Positions 56,951 to 64,000 of a DNA stretch of 64,000 nt are shown piece by piece. The notes under the pieces are model-generated. The model saw nothing but the letters and a program-made list of their open reading frames with translations. It did no database searches and had not been told where the DNA came from. Both the position numbers and the translations under genes were made by a program. The first letter of the stretch is position 1. Each line of letters opens with the position of its first letter. This stretch comes from Crateriforma spongiae. Lineage in GTDB: Bacteria; Planctomycetota; Planctomycetia; Pirellulales; Pirellulaceae. The stretch spans positions 124,001-188,000 of the forward strand of contig NZ_JAAXMS010000002.1 of the NCBI RefSeq assembly GCF_012290005.1, read 5' to 3'.

Positions 56951-58405
56951 GTGCCTAACACCCCCCCAGACGACGGTACGTCCTTGGATACCTACCAGAA
57001 CCCCCTGATCCAGCGTTACGCGTCGCCCGAGATGGCGACGCACTGGGGAAATACCCGCCGTTTTGCGACTTGGCGGTCGTTGTGGGTCGCTTTGGCGGAG
57101 GCGGAACAGGAACTGGGCATCGCGATCACCGATGATCAGATTCGCCAGCTGAAACAGTTCCAAGACGATTTGAACCTGGACGTCGCCAAAGACTACGAAA
57201 AAAAACTGCGACATGACGTGATGGCGCACGTCCACGCCTATGGCGACCAATGCCCCGACGCCCGGGGGATCATCCACTTGGGCGCGACCAGTTGCTTCAT
57301 CACCGATAACGCGGACTTGGTGTTGATTCGTCAGGCATTGCGGTTGGTGGCCCGCCGCTTGGCCGCGACGATTCTGCGGATGGCTGAATTCGCCCAACAG
57401 CACCGTGCCCTGCCCTGCCTGGCGTTCACCCACTTTCAGCCGGCACAGCCGACGACAGTCGGAAAGCGATGCACGCTGTGGATGTACGACTTGGTGCTGG
57501 ACTTGGTCGAAGTCGAACATCGCTTGGACCAACTGGCGTGCCGCAGCACCAAAGGCACCACCGGCACCCAAGCCAGCTTTCTAGAACTGTTCAGTGGCGA
57601 CGCCGACAAAGTCCGGCAATTGGAAAAGCGGGTCTCCGAAAAATTGGGTTTCGAAAAGATTTACGCCGTCACCGGTCAAACCTATCCCCGCAAGGTCGAC
57701 AGCCAGATTTTGGACGCCCTTTCGGGTATCGGCCAAAGCCTTCACAAGATCGCAACGGACCTGCGACTGTTGGCCGGTCGTAAGGAAGTGGAAGAGCCGT
57801 TTGAAAAGCACCAAATCGGCAGCAGCGCCATGGCCTACAAACGCAACCCGATGCGAAGCGAACGGATCTGCGCTTTGTCACGGTTTGTGATCAGCCTGCA
57901 AAGCAGCCCTGCGATGACGGCGGCGACGCAGTGGATGGAACGCACCTTGGACGACAGTGCCAATCGACGCTTGGTCATCCCGCAAGCTTTTCTGGCCATC
58001 GATGCGGCGTTGGTGCTGATGCAAAACGTCGCCGACGGCATGGTGGTTTATCCGGCAACGATCGCCCGCAATTTGGCCGCCGAACTGCCCTTCATGGCGA
58101 CCGAGAACATCTTGATGCAAGCGGTGTCGGCCGGCGGCGACCGGCAAGAGCTGCATGAACAGATTCGGGTCCACAGCCAGGCGGCCGCCCAGCGAGTGAA
58201 GAACGAAGGCGCCGACAATGATCTGTTGGACCGCCTGAAACAAGACACCGCGTTTTCGGGGATCGATGTCGATGCTGCCACCGACCCGTCGGCTTTTGTC
58301 GGGCGGGCTCCGCAGCAAGTCGACGAATTCCTTGGTGACGTCGTCGGTCCGATCCGCCAGCGTTACCAAAGCGAATCCGACCTTAGCGTCGACGTTCACG
58401 TTTAA
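56951..58405 (+). CDS. purB: adenylosuccinate lyase
   Basis: 484 residues from a GTG start. PurB cleaves SAICAR and adenylosuccinate to fumarate plus AICAR or AMP. The fold of three helical domains is visible, with [34 protein letters not shown] and the signature [16 protein letters not shown] that carries the catalytic Ser loop. The C-terminal domain and length fit the family. A weak 8-bp hairpin (58405-58435) follows the stop without a T-tract. Confidence 0.96.
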   Translation: MPNTPPDDGTSLDTYQNPLIQRYASPEMATHWGNTRRFATWRSLWVALAEAEQELGIAITDDQIRQLKQFQDDLNLDVAKDYEKKLRHDVMAHVHAYGDQCPDARGIIHLGATSCFITDNADLVLIRQALRLVARRLAATILRMAEFAQQHRALPCLAFTHFQPAQPTTVGKRCTLWMYDLVLDLVEVEHRLDQLACRSTKGTTGTQASFLELFSGDADKVRQLEKRVSEKLGFEKIYAVTGQTYPRKVDSQILDALSGIGQSLHKIATDLRLLAGRKEVEEPFEKHQIGSSAMAYKRNPMRSERICALSRFVISLQSSPAMTAATQWMERTLDDSANRRLVIPQAFLAIDAALVLMQNVADGMVVYPATIARNLAAELPFMATENILMQAVSAGGDRQELHEQIRVHSQAAAQRVKNEGADNDLLDRLKQDTAFSGIDVDAATDPSAFVGRAPQQVDEFLGDVVGPIRQRYQSESDLSVDVHV

Positions 58406-58529
58406 GCGTCGAAGCTGGGAACAATGATCGACGCTGTTTAGACATCGACGCCGTGCCGACGGCAAAGCACACCAAGCATCATGTTCGTTCCGTGATGCCC
58501 GGTGTCGGCACCGTCCGGCCAAGCAGCGT

Positions 58530-60740
58530 TTAGTCTTTCCGTGGAACCTGGGTATCGAATTGGCCGCGTGACAGATCTGTCGACGCTTTCATGCGAGCAA
58601 CGGCGTCCTCGTACAAACGCTGTTGAGACCGGAAGGCAGAATCTGGATCTTCGGGCACCGTGCGAATGTATTGCCCGTTGGGCTGCATCACCCAGGCGTT
58701 GGTGTCGTCTTGGAAATAAGTTTGCAGCGTGTCAAACAGCTTCTCACGACATGCCGGATCCAGAACGGGGACCAACAATTCCACGCGCCGATCCAAGTTT
58801 CGCGGCATCCAATCGGCGCTGCTGATAAACAACTGGCCGTCGCCGCCGTGCCGAAAGTACAAGATTCGGGCATGTTCCAAGTAGCGATCCACGACTGAAA
58901 CGACACGTATATTTTCGCTTAGCCCTGCGATGCCGGGCTTCAGACAGCACACGCCGCGAATGTTCAACAGGACTTTCACACCGGCTCGGTTGGCTCGATA
59001 AAGCGCATCGATCACTTCGGTGTCGACCAACGCGTTCAGCTTCACGATGATTTCCGCTTGATCGCCCTGCACCGCACGGCGTGTTTCCGCATCGATCAGC
59101 GTGATCACTTTCTGTCGCAACGTCAGCGGCGCGGCGGCCAACAATTCGAACGGCTGGGGCTGGCTGGCTCCTGTGACGGCATTGAAAAACGCGGTCGCGT
59201 CGTCACCCAAGACTTCGTCACACGTCAGCAGCGAAACATCGCTGTAAAGTTTCGCGGTGGCCTCGTTGTAATTCCCGGTACCGAAATGGATGTAGCGCCG
59301 AATGCCTTCCGGTTCGCGGCGGACGACCACACAGACCTTGGCATGAGTTTTCAAACCGCGAATGCCGTAGATCACCTGCACCCCGGCCTGTTCCATTTCA
59401 CGGGCCCATTCGATGTTACGTGCTTCATCGAACCGAGCTTTCAATTCGACGATCGCCGAGACGTATTTACCGTTTTGAGCGGCCTTCATCAGCGCGGCGA
59501 CGATGGGACTGTTCTTACTGGTGCGATACAAAATTTGCTTGATCGCCAGAACGTCGGGGTCTCCAGCCGCTTCCTCCAACAGACGCACCACCGGATCGAA
59601 TCGCTCGTACGGATGGACCAGCAACCAATCACCTTCGCCCATCGTTGCGAACATCGAATTTGCGGGATCGATCCCGGGCGTCCCCTGGGGCGGCCAAGGA
59701 ACGTCCTTCAGTTTGCCGAACCCTTTGATGCCGCTTAGGCCGAACAAATACGTCAGGTCCAACGGACCATCGATACGAAACGTGTCCCGCTGCTGGACGC
59801 CCATCGTTTCGGTCAGAAAGGCGGTCATTTCATCGCCGGCCGTCGCGGCCAATTCCAACCGCACAACGTCGCTTTGCCGTCGGCCTTCCAGGACTTCTTC
59901 CATGCCCTCAAGCAAGTCACCGGCGCCGTCTTCACGCAGTTCGATATCGGCGTTGCGCGTGATTCGGAACGGCGTGGCTTCCAGAACGCGACGGCCCTGA
60001 AAAAACTCTGCGGCGAAGTGAGCCACCAAGTCTTCCAGCAACACGTACGCATAACCGTCATCCGAGGGCAATTGAATGATTCGCGGCAAAGCGCGTCCCA
60101 GTGGGATGATCGCGAAATGCCACAACGGGGTTTCGCCGTCGGGTCCCACCACCGGCTTGCCCAGCCCCGGGTCCTGTCCGTCCAGCCGGACGCAAAGATG
60201 CATCGACAATCCTTGCAGCATCGGGAACGGTCGGTCATGAAAAACCGCGTGTGGCGTCAAGACCGGCAAGACATCCGCAACGAACGTTCGGTGTGCGTCT
60301 TGACGCGTGCTTTCGGAACAATTCGACAGGTCGACACGATGGATCCCGTTTTCGACAAGTTCCGGTTCCAACTGTTCGCGAAAATGAGCCCCCTGGCGTC
60401 CGACCAGCAGGTGACAACGGGTCAGCACCGCTTGCAGTTGCTCGCTGACCGTCATACCGGCGGGATCGCGCGACAGGGAATTGCGTTCGTACTGCAATTT
60501 CAGCCCGCCGACACGGACCATCACAAATTCGTCCAGATTGGATCCGGTGATGGCCAAAAACTTTGCCCGTTCCAGCAGGGGCACATCGGGATCGGTCGCC
60601 TGGTCCAAGACCCTGGCGTTGAATTCCAGCCATCCAAGTTCGCGATTGACGAATCGATCGACCGGCAATTTCGACTCGGACTTGGTCGACTTTTTCGTGG
60701 CTTTCGACGTCTTGGACGTCCGTGGGGTCGAAGCACTCAA
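58530..60740 (-). CDS. ppk1: polyphosphate kinase 1
   Basis: 736 residues, started at a TTG because no other start codon is available before the conserved NRELGWLEFNARVLDQ segment. PPK1 makes polyphosphate from ATP reversibly. VNRELGWLEFN opens the N-terminal domain. The catalytic core has KQILYRTSKNSPIVAAL, KTHAKVCVVVRRE with the autophosphorylated His, HFGTGNYNE and YLEHARILYF. The N-terminal 25 residues are Lys/Ser/Thr-rich. No exopolyphosphatase is adjacent. Confidence 0.96.
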   Translation of the reverse strand: MSASTPRTSKTSKATKKSTKSESKLPVDRFVNRELGWLEFNARVLDQATDPDVPLLERAKFLAITGSNLDEFVMVRVGGLKLQYERNSLSRDPAGMTVSEQLQAVLTRCHLLVGRQGAHFREQLEPELVENGIHRVDLSNCSESTRQDAHRTFVADVLPVLTPHAVFHDRPFPMLQGLSMHLCVRLDGQDPGLGKPVVGPDGETPLWHFAIIPLGRALPRIIQLPSDDGYAYVLLEDLVAHFAAEFFQGRRVLEATPFRITRNADIELREDGAGDLLEGMEEVLEGRRQSDVVRLELAATAGDEMTAFLTETMGVQQRDTFRIDGPLDLTYLFGLSGIKGFGKLKDVPWPPQGTPGIDPANSMFATMGEGDWLLVHPYERFDPVVRLLEEAAGDPDVLAIKQILYRTSKNSPIVAALMKAAQNGKYVSAIVELKARFDEARNIEWAREMEQAGVQVIYGIRGLKTHAKVCVVVRREPEGIRRYIHFGTGNYNEATAKLYSDVSLLTCDEVLGDDATAFFNAVTGASQPQPFELLAAAPLTLRQKVITLIDAETRRAVQGDQAEIIVKLNALVDTEVIDALYRANRAGVKVLLNIRGVCCLKPGIAGLSENIRVVSVVDRYLEHARILYFRHGGDGQLFISSADWMPRNLDRRVELLVPVLDPACREKLFDTLQTYFQDDTNAWVMQPNGQYIRTVPEDPDSAFRSQQRLYEDAVARMKASTDLSRGQFDTQVPRKD

Positions 60741-60983
60741 AGGATGAACTCGCTGGGTAAAAAACGCGGGAAAACGGGGATCACCGGGTTTGCAAACGTC
60801 ACCACGACCGGAATGGCCGTGGATCGCGATCCCGGCGCCGCCGTCTTATCGTCACCCAGGCGAATACAAAATCAATCGGGCTTACCGCCGATCGGACGTC
60901 GGGATCGCACGATGTTCGCGATTCCCCTTTGGTGACATTCGCACTCAGCCCACCCAAAGCGGGCGACCATTTTCGGCCAAGGC

Positions 60984-62057
60984 CTAACGAGGCAGCAAAC
61001 CGTCGCCCCCGGTCGAGGATGGGCGTCGCGCGGTCGCGGCGACCGGTGAATCCTCCGAATCCGATTCGCCCTCGGTTTCCTCGGCACCGGAAGCCGTTTC
61101 GTCCACCTCGGAAGTCCCCAATAGAATACGAAACGCTTTGGGATAAAAATCTTTTCCGTACGTCAATTCGCCACCTTGGTGACCGACCATTCCGACCATC
61201 ATGGCGACAATCAAAAGCCCGCCTTTCCAAACCTTGTTCAAGTGCGGCTTGTCCGATCGCAAAGCGACGATGGCGATGAACGCCGAAACGCAAGCGAACA
61301 CGGTGACGATCACACCGCCCCAGCGATGCCAGAAGACTTCGCTGTCAAAATCCACTCGTGTCCAACCGGCATATCCTTTCTCCGTCGCGAACGACCAGCC
61401 CATGGCCGTGGCCGCCACCGCGGTCAACGCGCCCAAAATTAGGCACGCCGCGGGAACCTGAGTACCGATCGTCGGCCAACGCCACCCCAGCACGACAAAC
61501 AACGCACCGACCAGCAACAACGCGATGGGAAAGTGCACGGTCGCGGGGTGGAAAAACCCCTGGAACGACCAGACACGCGAAGCAACGGGCAACGCCACAT
61601 CGGCGGCCTGTTCAATTGCTTGCTCAATCGGCGTGTCGTCGTCGACCGCACGGACGACCACGCCCTCGGGCCAATGAGCCCCCTCGTTGATCCACGTCGC
61701 CATCAACGTCAGTTCGGCCGAACTTAAGGGGCCGCCTTGGGAACGCGGCGGCATCAACATGTCGGGATCATCGGTGGCCATGTAATCAGCAAACACGCTG
61801 CTGGATTCCGCGTCCTCCGGCTCGACGTAATACATGAACTCCTCCGCGTCATCGACGCGAAAATCGTTCTTGGCCTCCTCCGCATTGTGACACTCCAAAC
61901 ATCGGTCACGCAGGATCGGCAGAATGTCACGCTGAAAATCCACCAAACGCCCGTCGTCATCGCGTGGCATGCGTTCGTCCTGTGCCGCAGCGGTCCCCGC
62001 GACCCCCAGGACCATGACGAATGCGATTGTGAATCGTAAGATTTGTGGAACCATCAT
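60984..62057 (-). CDS. planctomycete-type cytochrome c domain fused to a membrane domain
   Basis: About 357 residues from the double ATG at 62054-62057, giving a signal peptide (RFTIAFVMVLGVAGTAAAQ). The PSCyt1-like haem-binding motif is C53-L-E-C56-H57. LMPPRSQGGPLSSAELTLMATWI follows as in planctomycete haem-c proteins. Residues about 160-300 contain four membrane helices like DUF2231 proteins (HPATVHFPIALLLVGALFVV). A polar acidic tail ends it. A link to electron transfer at the membrane is likely, partner unknown. Confidence 0.85.
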   Translation of the reverse strand: MMVPQILRFTIAFVMVLGVAGTAAAQDERMPRDDDGRLVDFQRDILPILRDRCLECHNAEEAKNDFRVDDAEEFMYYVEPEDAESSSVFADYMATDDPDMLMPPRSQGGPLSSAELTLMATWINEGAHWPEGVVVRAVDDDTPIEQAIEQAADVALPVASRVWSFQGFFHPATVHFPIALLLVGALFVVLGWRWPTIGTQVPAACLILGALTAVAATAMGWSFATEKGYAGWTRVDFDSEVFWHRWGGVIVTVFACVSAFIAIVALRSDKPHLNKVWKGGLLIVAMMVGMVGHQGGELTYGKDFYPKAFRILLGTSEVDETASGAEETEGESDSEDSPVAATARRPSSTGGDGLLPR

Positions 62058-62444
62058 CGACCAGGGTCCTTGTGCGAATCTTTCGGGTGGGGAAGGCGGG
62101 AAAGTGTGGTGGCGTTCGATGGCGTCGGTTTCGGCCGGCGTGCGAGATCGAACGGCGGAGGGGAGTCCATTGTCATCCCGCGCCGACGGCGTGGCTAGAC
62201 CGCGGCGGTTGGCGGGATGCTGATCGTTCCCCCGCCTGATTGCTGACCTTTCCCCCGCGTTGTCGACACGCCAGTTGCGTATGCAATGGACAGACACCAA
62301 GGCTGAAGGATCATCCGGCATCGGCTTTCAAACCCTGGACCATCATGCCCGGGTGTGTCAGATTGCCATTGCGACCGAACGTCCGCAGTCCAACCGGATC
62401 TTCGGTGCGCGTCATGCCCCCTTCGACAATGGAATCGCCTTAAC
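62058..62444. other. intergenic stretch between divergent genes
   Basis: This 387-bp gap separates the cytochrome gene from the HD exonuclease gene. The rightward frame is open from 62355 but not protein-like before the GTG at 62445. No promoter, RNA or repeat was recognised. Confidence 0.4.
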
Positions 62445-63413
62445 GTGACATCGACCGCCCCCCGCATCGCGATCAATCAATTGGCCGACGGCCAGACGGT
62501 GGCCCAGGCATTTCGTGTCGCCGACAAGCAAATCCGAGTCAACCGCCAGGGCGGCAAGTATCTGTTCCTGCGTCTGGCCGATCGAACGGGCAAGATCGTG
62601 GGCATGATGTGGAACGTCGACGAGAGAGTGGCTGATTCGTTCGACCGGGCCGACTACATCCACACCGAAGGACGAACTCAAGTCCACAACGGTGCGCTGC
62701 AAGTCATCGTCACACGGTTGGAACGCATGGATCCGTCGGAGGTCGACCCGGCAGATTTCGAGCAATTCGACGCCGAGCAGTCCCAGCGTTTGATGGCTAG
62801 GCTGACCGAACAGTTGGGTTCGATCGAAGACCCTCAACTGTCACGATTGGCCCAGTGCTATCTGAACGACGGTGATCTGATGAACCAATTGGCATCCGCC
62901 GCTGCGGCGGTCGTACACCATCACGCGTTCCCCGGCGGGTTGCTGCGTCACACGGTCGACCTGATGGAACTGGCCGACTTCGTTGGCAATCGATACGAAT
63001 CAATCGATCGCGACCTGTTGTTGATGGGTGCTTTCCTGCACGACTTGGGAAAGATGCACGAATTGTCCAGCGACGGCGAGTTGTCATACACCGATCGTGG
63101 CCAAATGGTCGGCCACATCGTGATCGGGATCCAAATGCTGGGCGACAAAATTCAACAAATCGATACACCGGAGACACCGTTCCCGGTGGACTTGCGATAT
63201 CAATTGGAACACCTGATCGTCAGCCATCACGGCGAATTCGAATACGGCAGCCCACGCTTGCCGTCGACGATGGAAGCGGTAGCGTTGCATCACATTGACA
63301 ACCTGGACGCCAAGATCAGCAGCTTTGCCAGCGTGATCGAACAAGACGTTTCGGCCGACCCACGCTGGACCAATTACAACCCGTCGATCGGACGAAAATT
63401 GTGGAAGAAGTGA
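62445..63413 (+). CDS. 3'-5' exoribonuclease, YhaM-like (OB-fold plus HD domain)
   Basis: 322 residues from a GTG at 62445; an in-frame ATG lies 90 bases upstream but adds an unlikely extension. The N-terminal OB fold ([30 protein letters not shown]) binds nucleic acid. The HD domain carries [28 protein letters not shown] and [12 protein letters not shown], the His/Asp metal cluster. Size matches Bacillus YhaM, which degrades RNA and single-stranded DNA from the 3' end. Its stop overlaps the start of queC (GTGA). Confidence 0.92.
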   Translation: MTSTAPRIAINQLADGQTVAQAFRVADKQIRVNRQGGKYLFLRLADRTGKIVGMMWNVDERVADSFDRADYIHTEGRTQVHNGALQVIVTRLERMDPSEVDPADFEQFDAEQSQRLMARLTEQLGSIEDPQLSRLAQCYLNDGDLMNQLASAAAAVVHHHAFPGGLLRHTVDLMELADFVGNRYESIDRDLLLMGAFLHDLGKMHELSSDGELSYTDRGQMVGHIVIGIQMLGDKIQQIDTPETPFPVDLRYQLEHLIVSHHGEFEYGSPRLPSTMEAVALHHIDNLDAKISSFASVIEQDVSADPRWTNYNPSIGRKLWKK

Positions 63414-64000
63414 CCAAACGGAAGGCCGTTGTTTTGCTATCCGGTGGCCTGGACAGCACGACCTGTCTGGCGATCGCATCCGCCGAAGGATTCGCGGTTC
63501 ACGGAATCAGCTTTCGCTATGGACAACGCCATCAATACGAACTGGATCGGGCACGCGCGGTCGCCGAACAGTTCGGCGTTGCATCGCATCGAATCGTCGA
63601 CATCGACCTGGCCACGTTCGGCGGATCGGCGTTGACGGACCCATCGATCGATGTCCCCAAGAGCGCTTCGGTGCACGGCATCGGTGAAGGGATCCCGGTG
63701 ACCTACGTCCCGGCACGCAACACGGTGTTTTTGTCCTTGGCCCTTGCGATGGCCGAAACGATCCAAGCACGCGATATCTTTATCGGCGTCAACGCCCTGG
63801 ACTACAGCGGCTATCCGGATTGTCGCCCAGAGTTCATCGCGTCGTTTGAACAGACGGCCAACTTGGCGACCAAGATCGGTGTCCAAGACGGCGGGCCGAT
63901 TCGAATCCACGCACCACTGATCAAGTTGTCCAAAGCCGAGATCATCCGACGCGGTTTGGAACTGGGGGTCGACTACGGACAAACACTTTCGTGTTACGAC
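63410..64000 (+). CDS. queC: 7-cyano-7-deazaguanine synthase, N-terminal part (cut by window end)
   Basis: The first 197 residues are visible, started at the GTG that overlaps the exonuclease stop; a GTG nine bases upstream is in frame. QueC converts CDG to preQ0 for queuosine synthesis. The PP-loop is [15 protein letters not shown] and [30 protein letters not shown] and [17 protein letters not shown] are family blocks. The zinc-binding Cys cluster lies beyond the window end. It is probably cotranscribed with the exonuclease gene. Confidence 0.95.
   Translation, partial: MTKRKAVVLLSGGLDSTTCLAIASAEGFAVHGISFRYGQRHQYELDRARAVAEQFGVASHRIVDIDLATFGGSALTDPSIDVPKSASVHGIGEGIPVTYVPARNTVFLSLALAMAETIQARDIFIGVNALDYSGYPDCRPEFIASFEQTANLATKIGVQDGGPIRIHAPLIKLSKAEIIRRGLELGVDYGQTLSCYD

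Larger units (their letters stand above)
47861..57415 (-). repeat. KOPS-like GGGCAGGG octamers, right arm, all on the - strand
   Basis: Five copies read as CCCTGCCC on the given strand: 47861-47868, 50583-50590, 50588-50595 (overlapping pair), 52879-52886 and 57408-57415. None was seen on the + strand from 45.6 kb to the end of the window. They point leftward, toward the dif candidate. Confidence 0.7.

Overview
The window looks like chromosomal DNA of a planctomycete of the Pirellulales type (Rhodopirellula-like). The evidence is a DUF1559 protein, a planctomycete-type cytochrome c (PSCyt1) protein fused to a membrane domain, three secreted sulfatases in a row, a large heparinase-like enzyme, a helix-turn-helix/receiver regulator, many long secreted proteins of unknown function, moderately high GC and sparse Shine-Dalgarno sites. 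No rRNA, tRNA, CRISPR array, insertion sequence or prophage was found. This is mostly core chromosome with a few accessory stretches.

Layout. 1-4.4 kb: end of an ABC ATPase gene, holA, a membrane protein and a secreted Ig-like protein. 4.8-9.7 kb: mnmG, then ferrous-iron uptake (feoA, feoB, FeoB-associated Cys-rich protein) with a good Fur-box candidate. 9.8-12.2 kb: a response regulator with a possible structured leader, and a soluble histidine kinase. 12.2-16.5 kb: an overlapping operon of an Lnt-like membrane protein, a STAS protein and a GspE-like ATPase. 17-20 kb: gatA and gatB. 20.2-27 kb: a chemoreceptor, a small secreted protein, an OprP-like porin and a heparinase II/III-type protein. 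27.2-28.6 kb: two unknown membrane proteins. 28.8-33.5 kb: flhA, flhF, a small membrane protein and a FliA/WhiG-type sigma factor, closed by a clear terminator. 33.8-36.8 kb: glpK-glpD. 36.9-41.3 kb: three sulfatases. 41.7-45.5 kb: DUF1559 protein, dtd, a YdjM-like protein and a CvpA-family protein. 45.7-50.3 kb: a Ser/Thr kinase overlapping accA, a glycosyltransferase and argG. 50.6-54.6 kb: larB, nnrD, ribF and an NrnA-like phosphoesterase. 54.7-64 kb: a secreted protein, purB, ppk1, the PSCyt1 protein, an HD exonuclease and the start of queC.

The most interesting signal is not a gene. The octamer GGGCAGGG, which fits the E. coli FtsK-orienting consensus GGGNAGGG, occurs ten times on the + strand left of 43.3 kb and five times on the - strand right of 47.8 kb, with no exception seen by eye. 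Both sets point inward. Between them, in the cvpA/accA intergenic gap, 45584-45611 has the 11-6-11 layout of a XerCD dif site. The window therefore probably spans the replication terminus and chromosome-dimer resolution site.

Functional themes are iron uptake, flagellar assembly and its sigma factor, glycerol catabolism, sulfated-polysaccharide breakdown, and core nucleotide, cofactor and tRNA metabolism.
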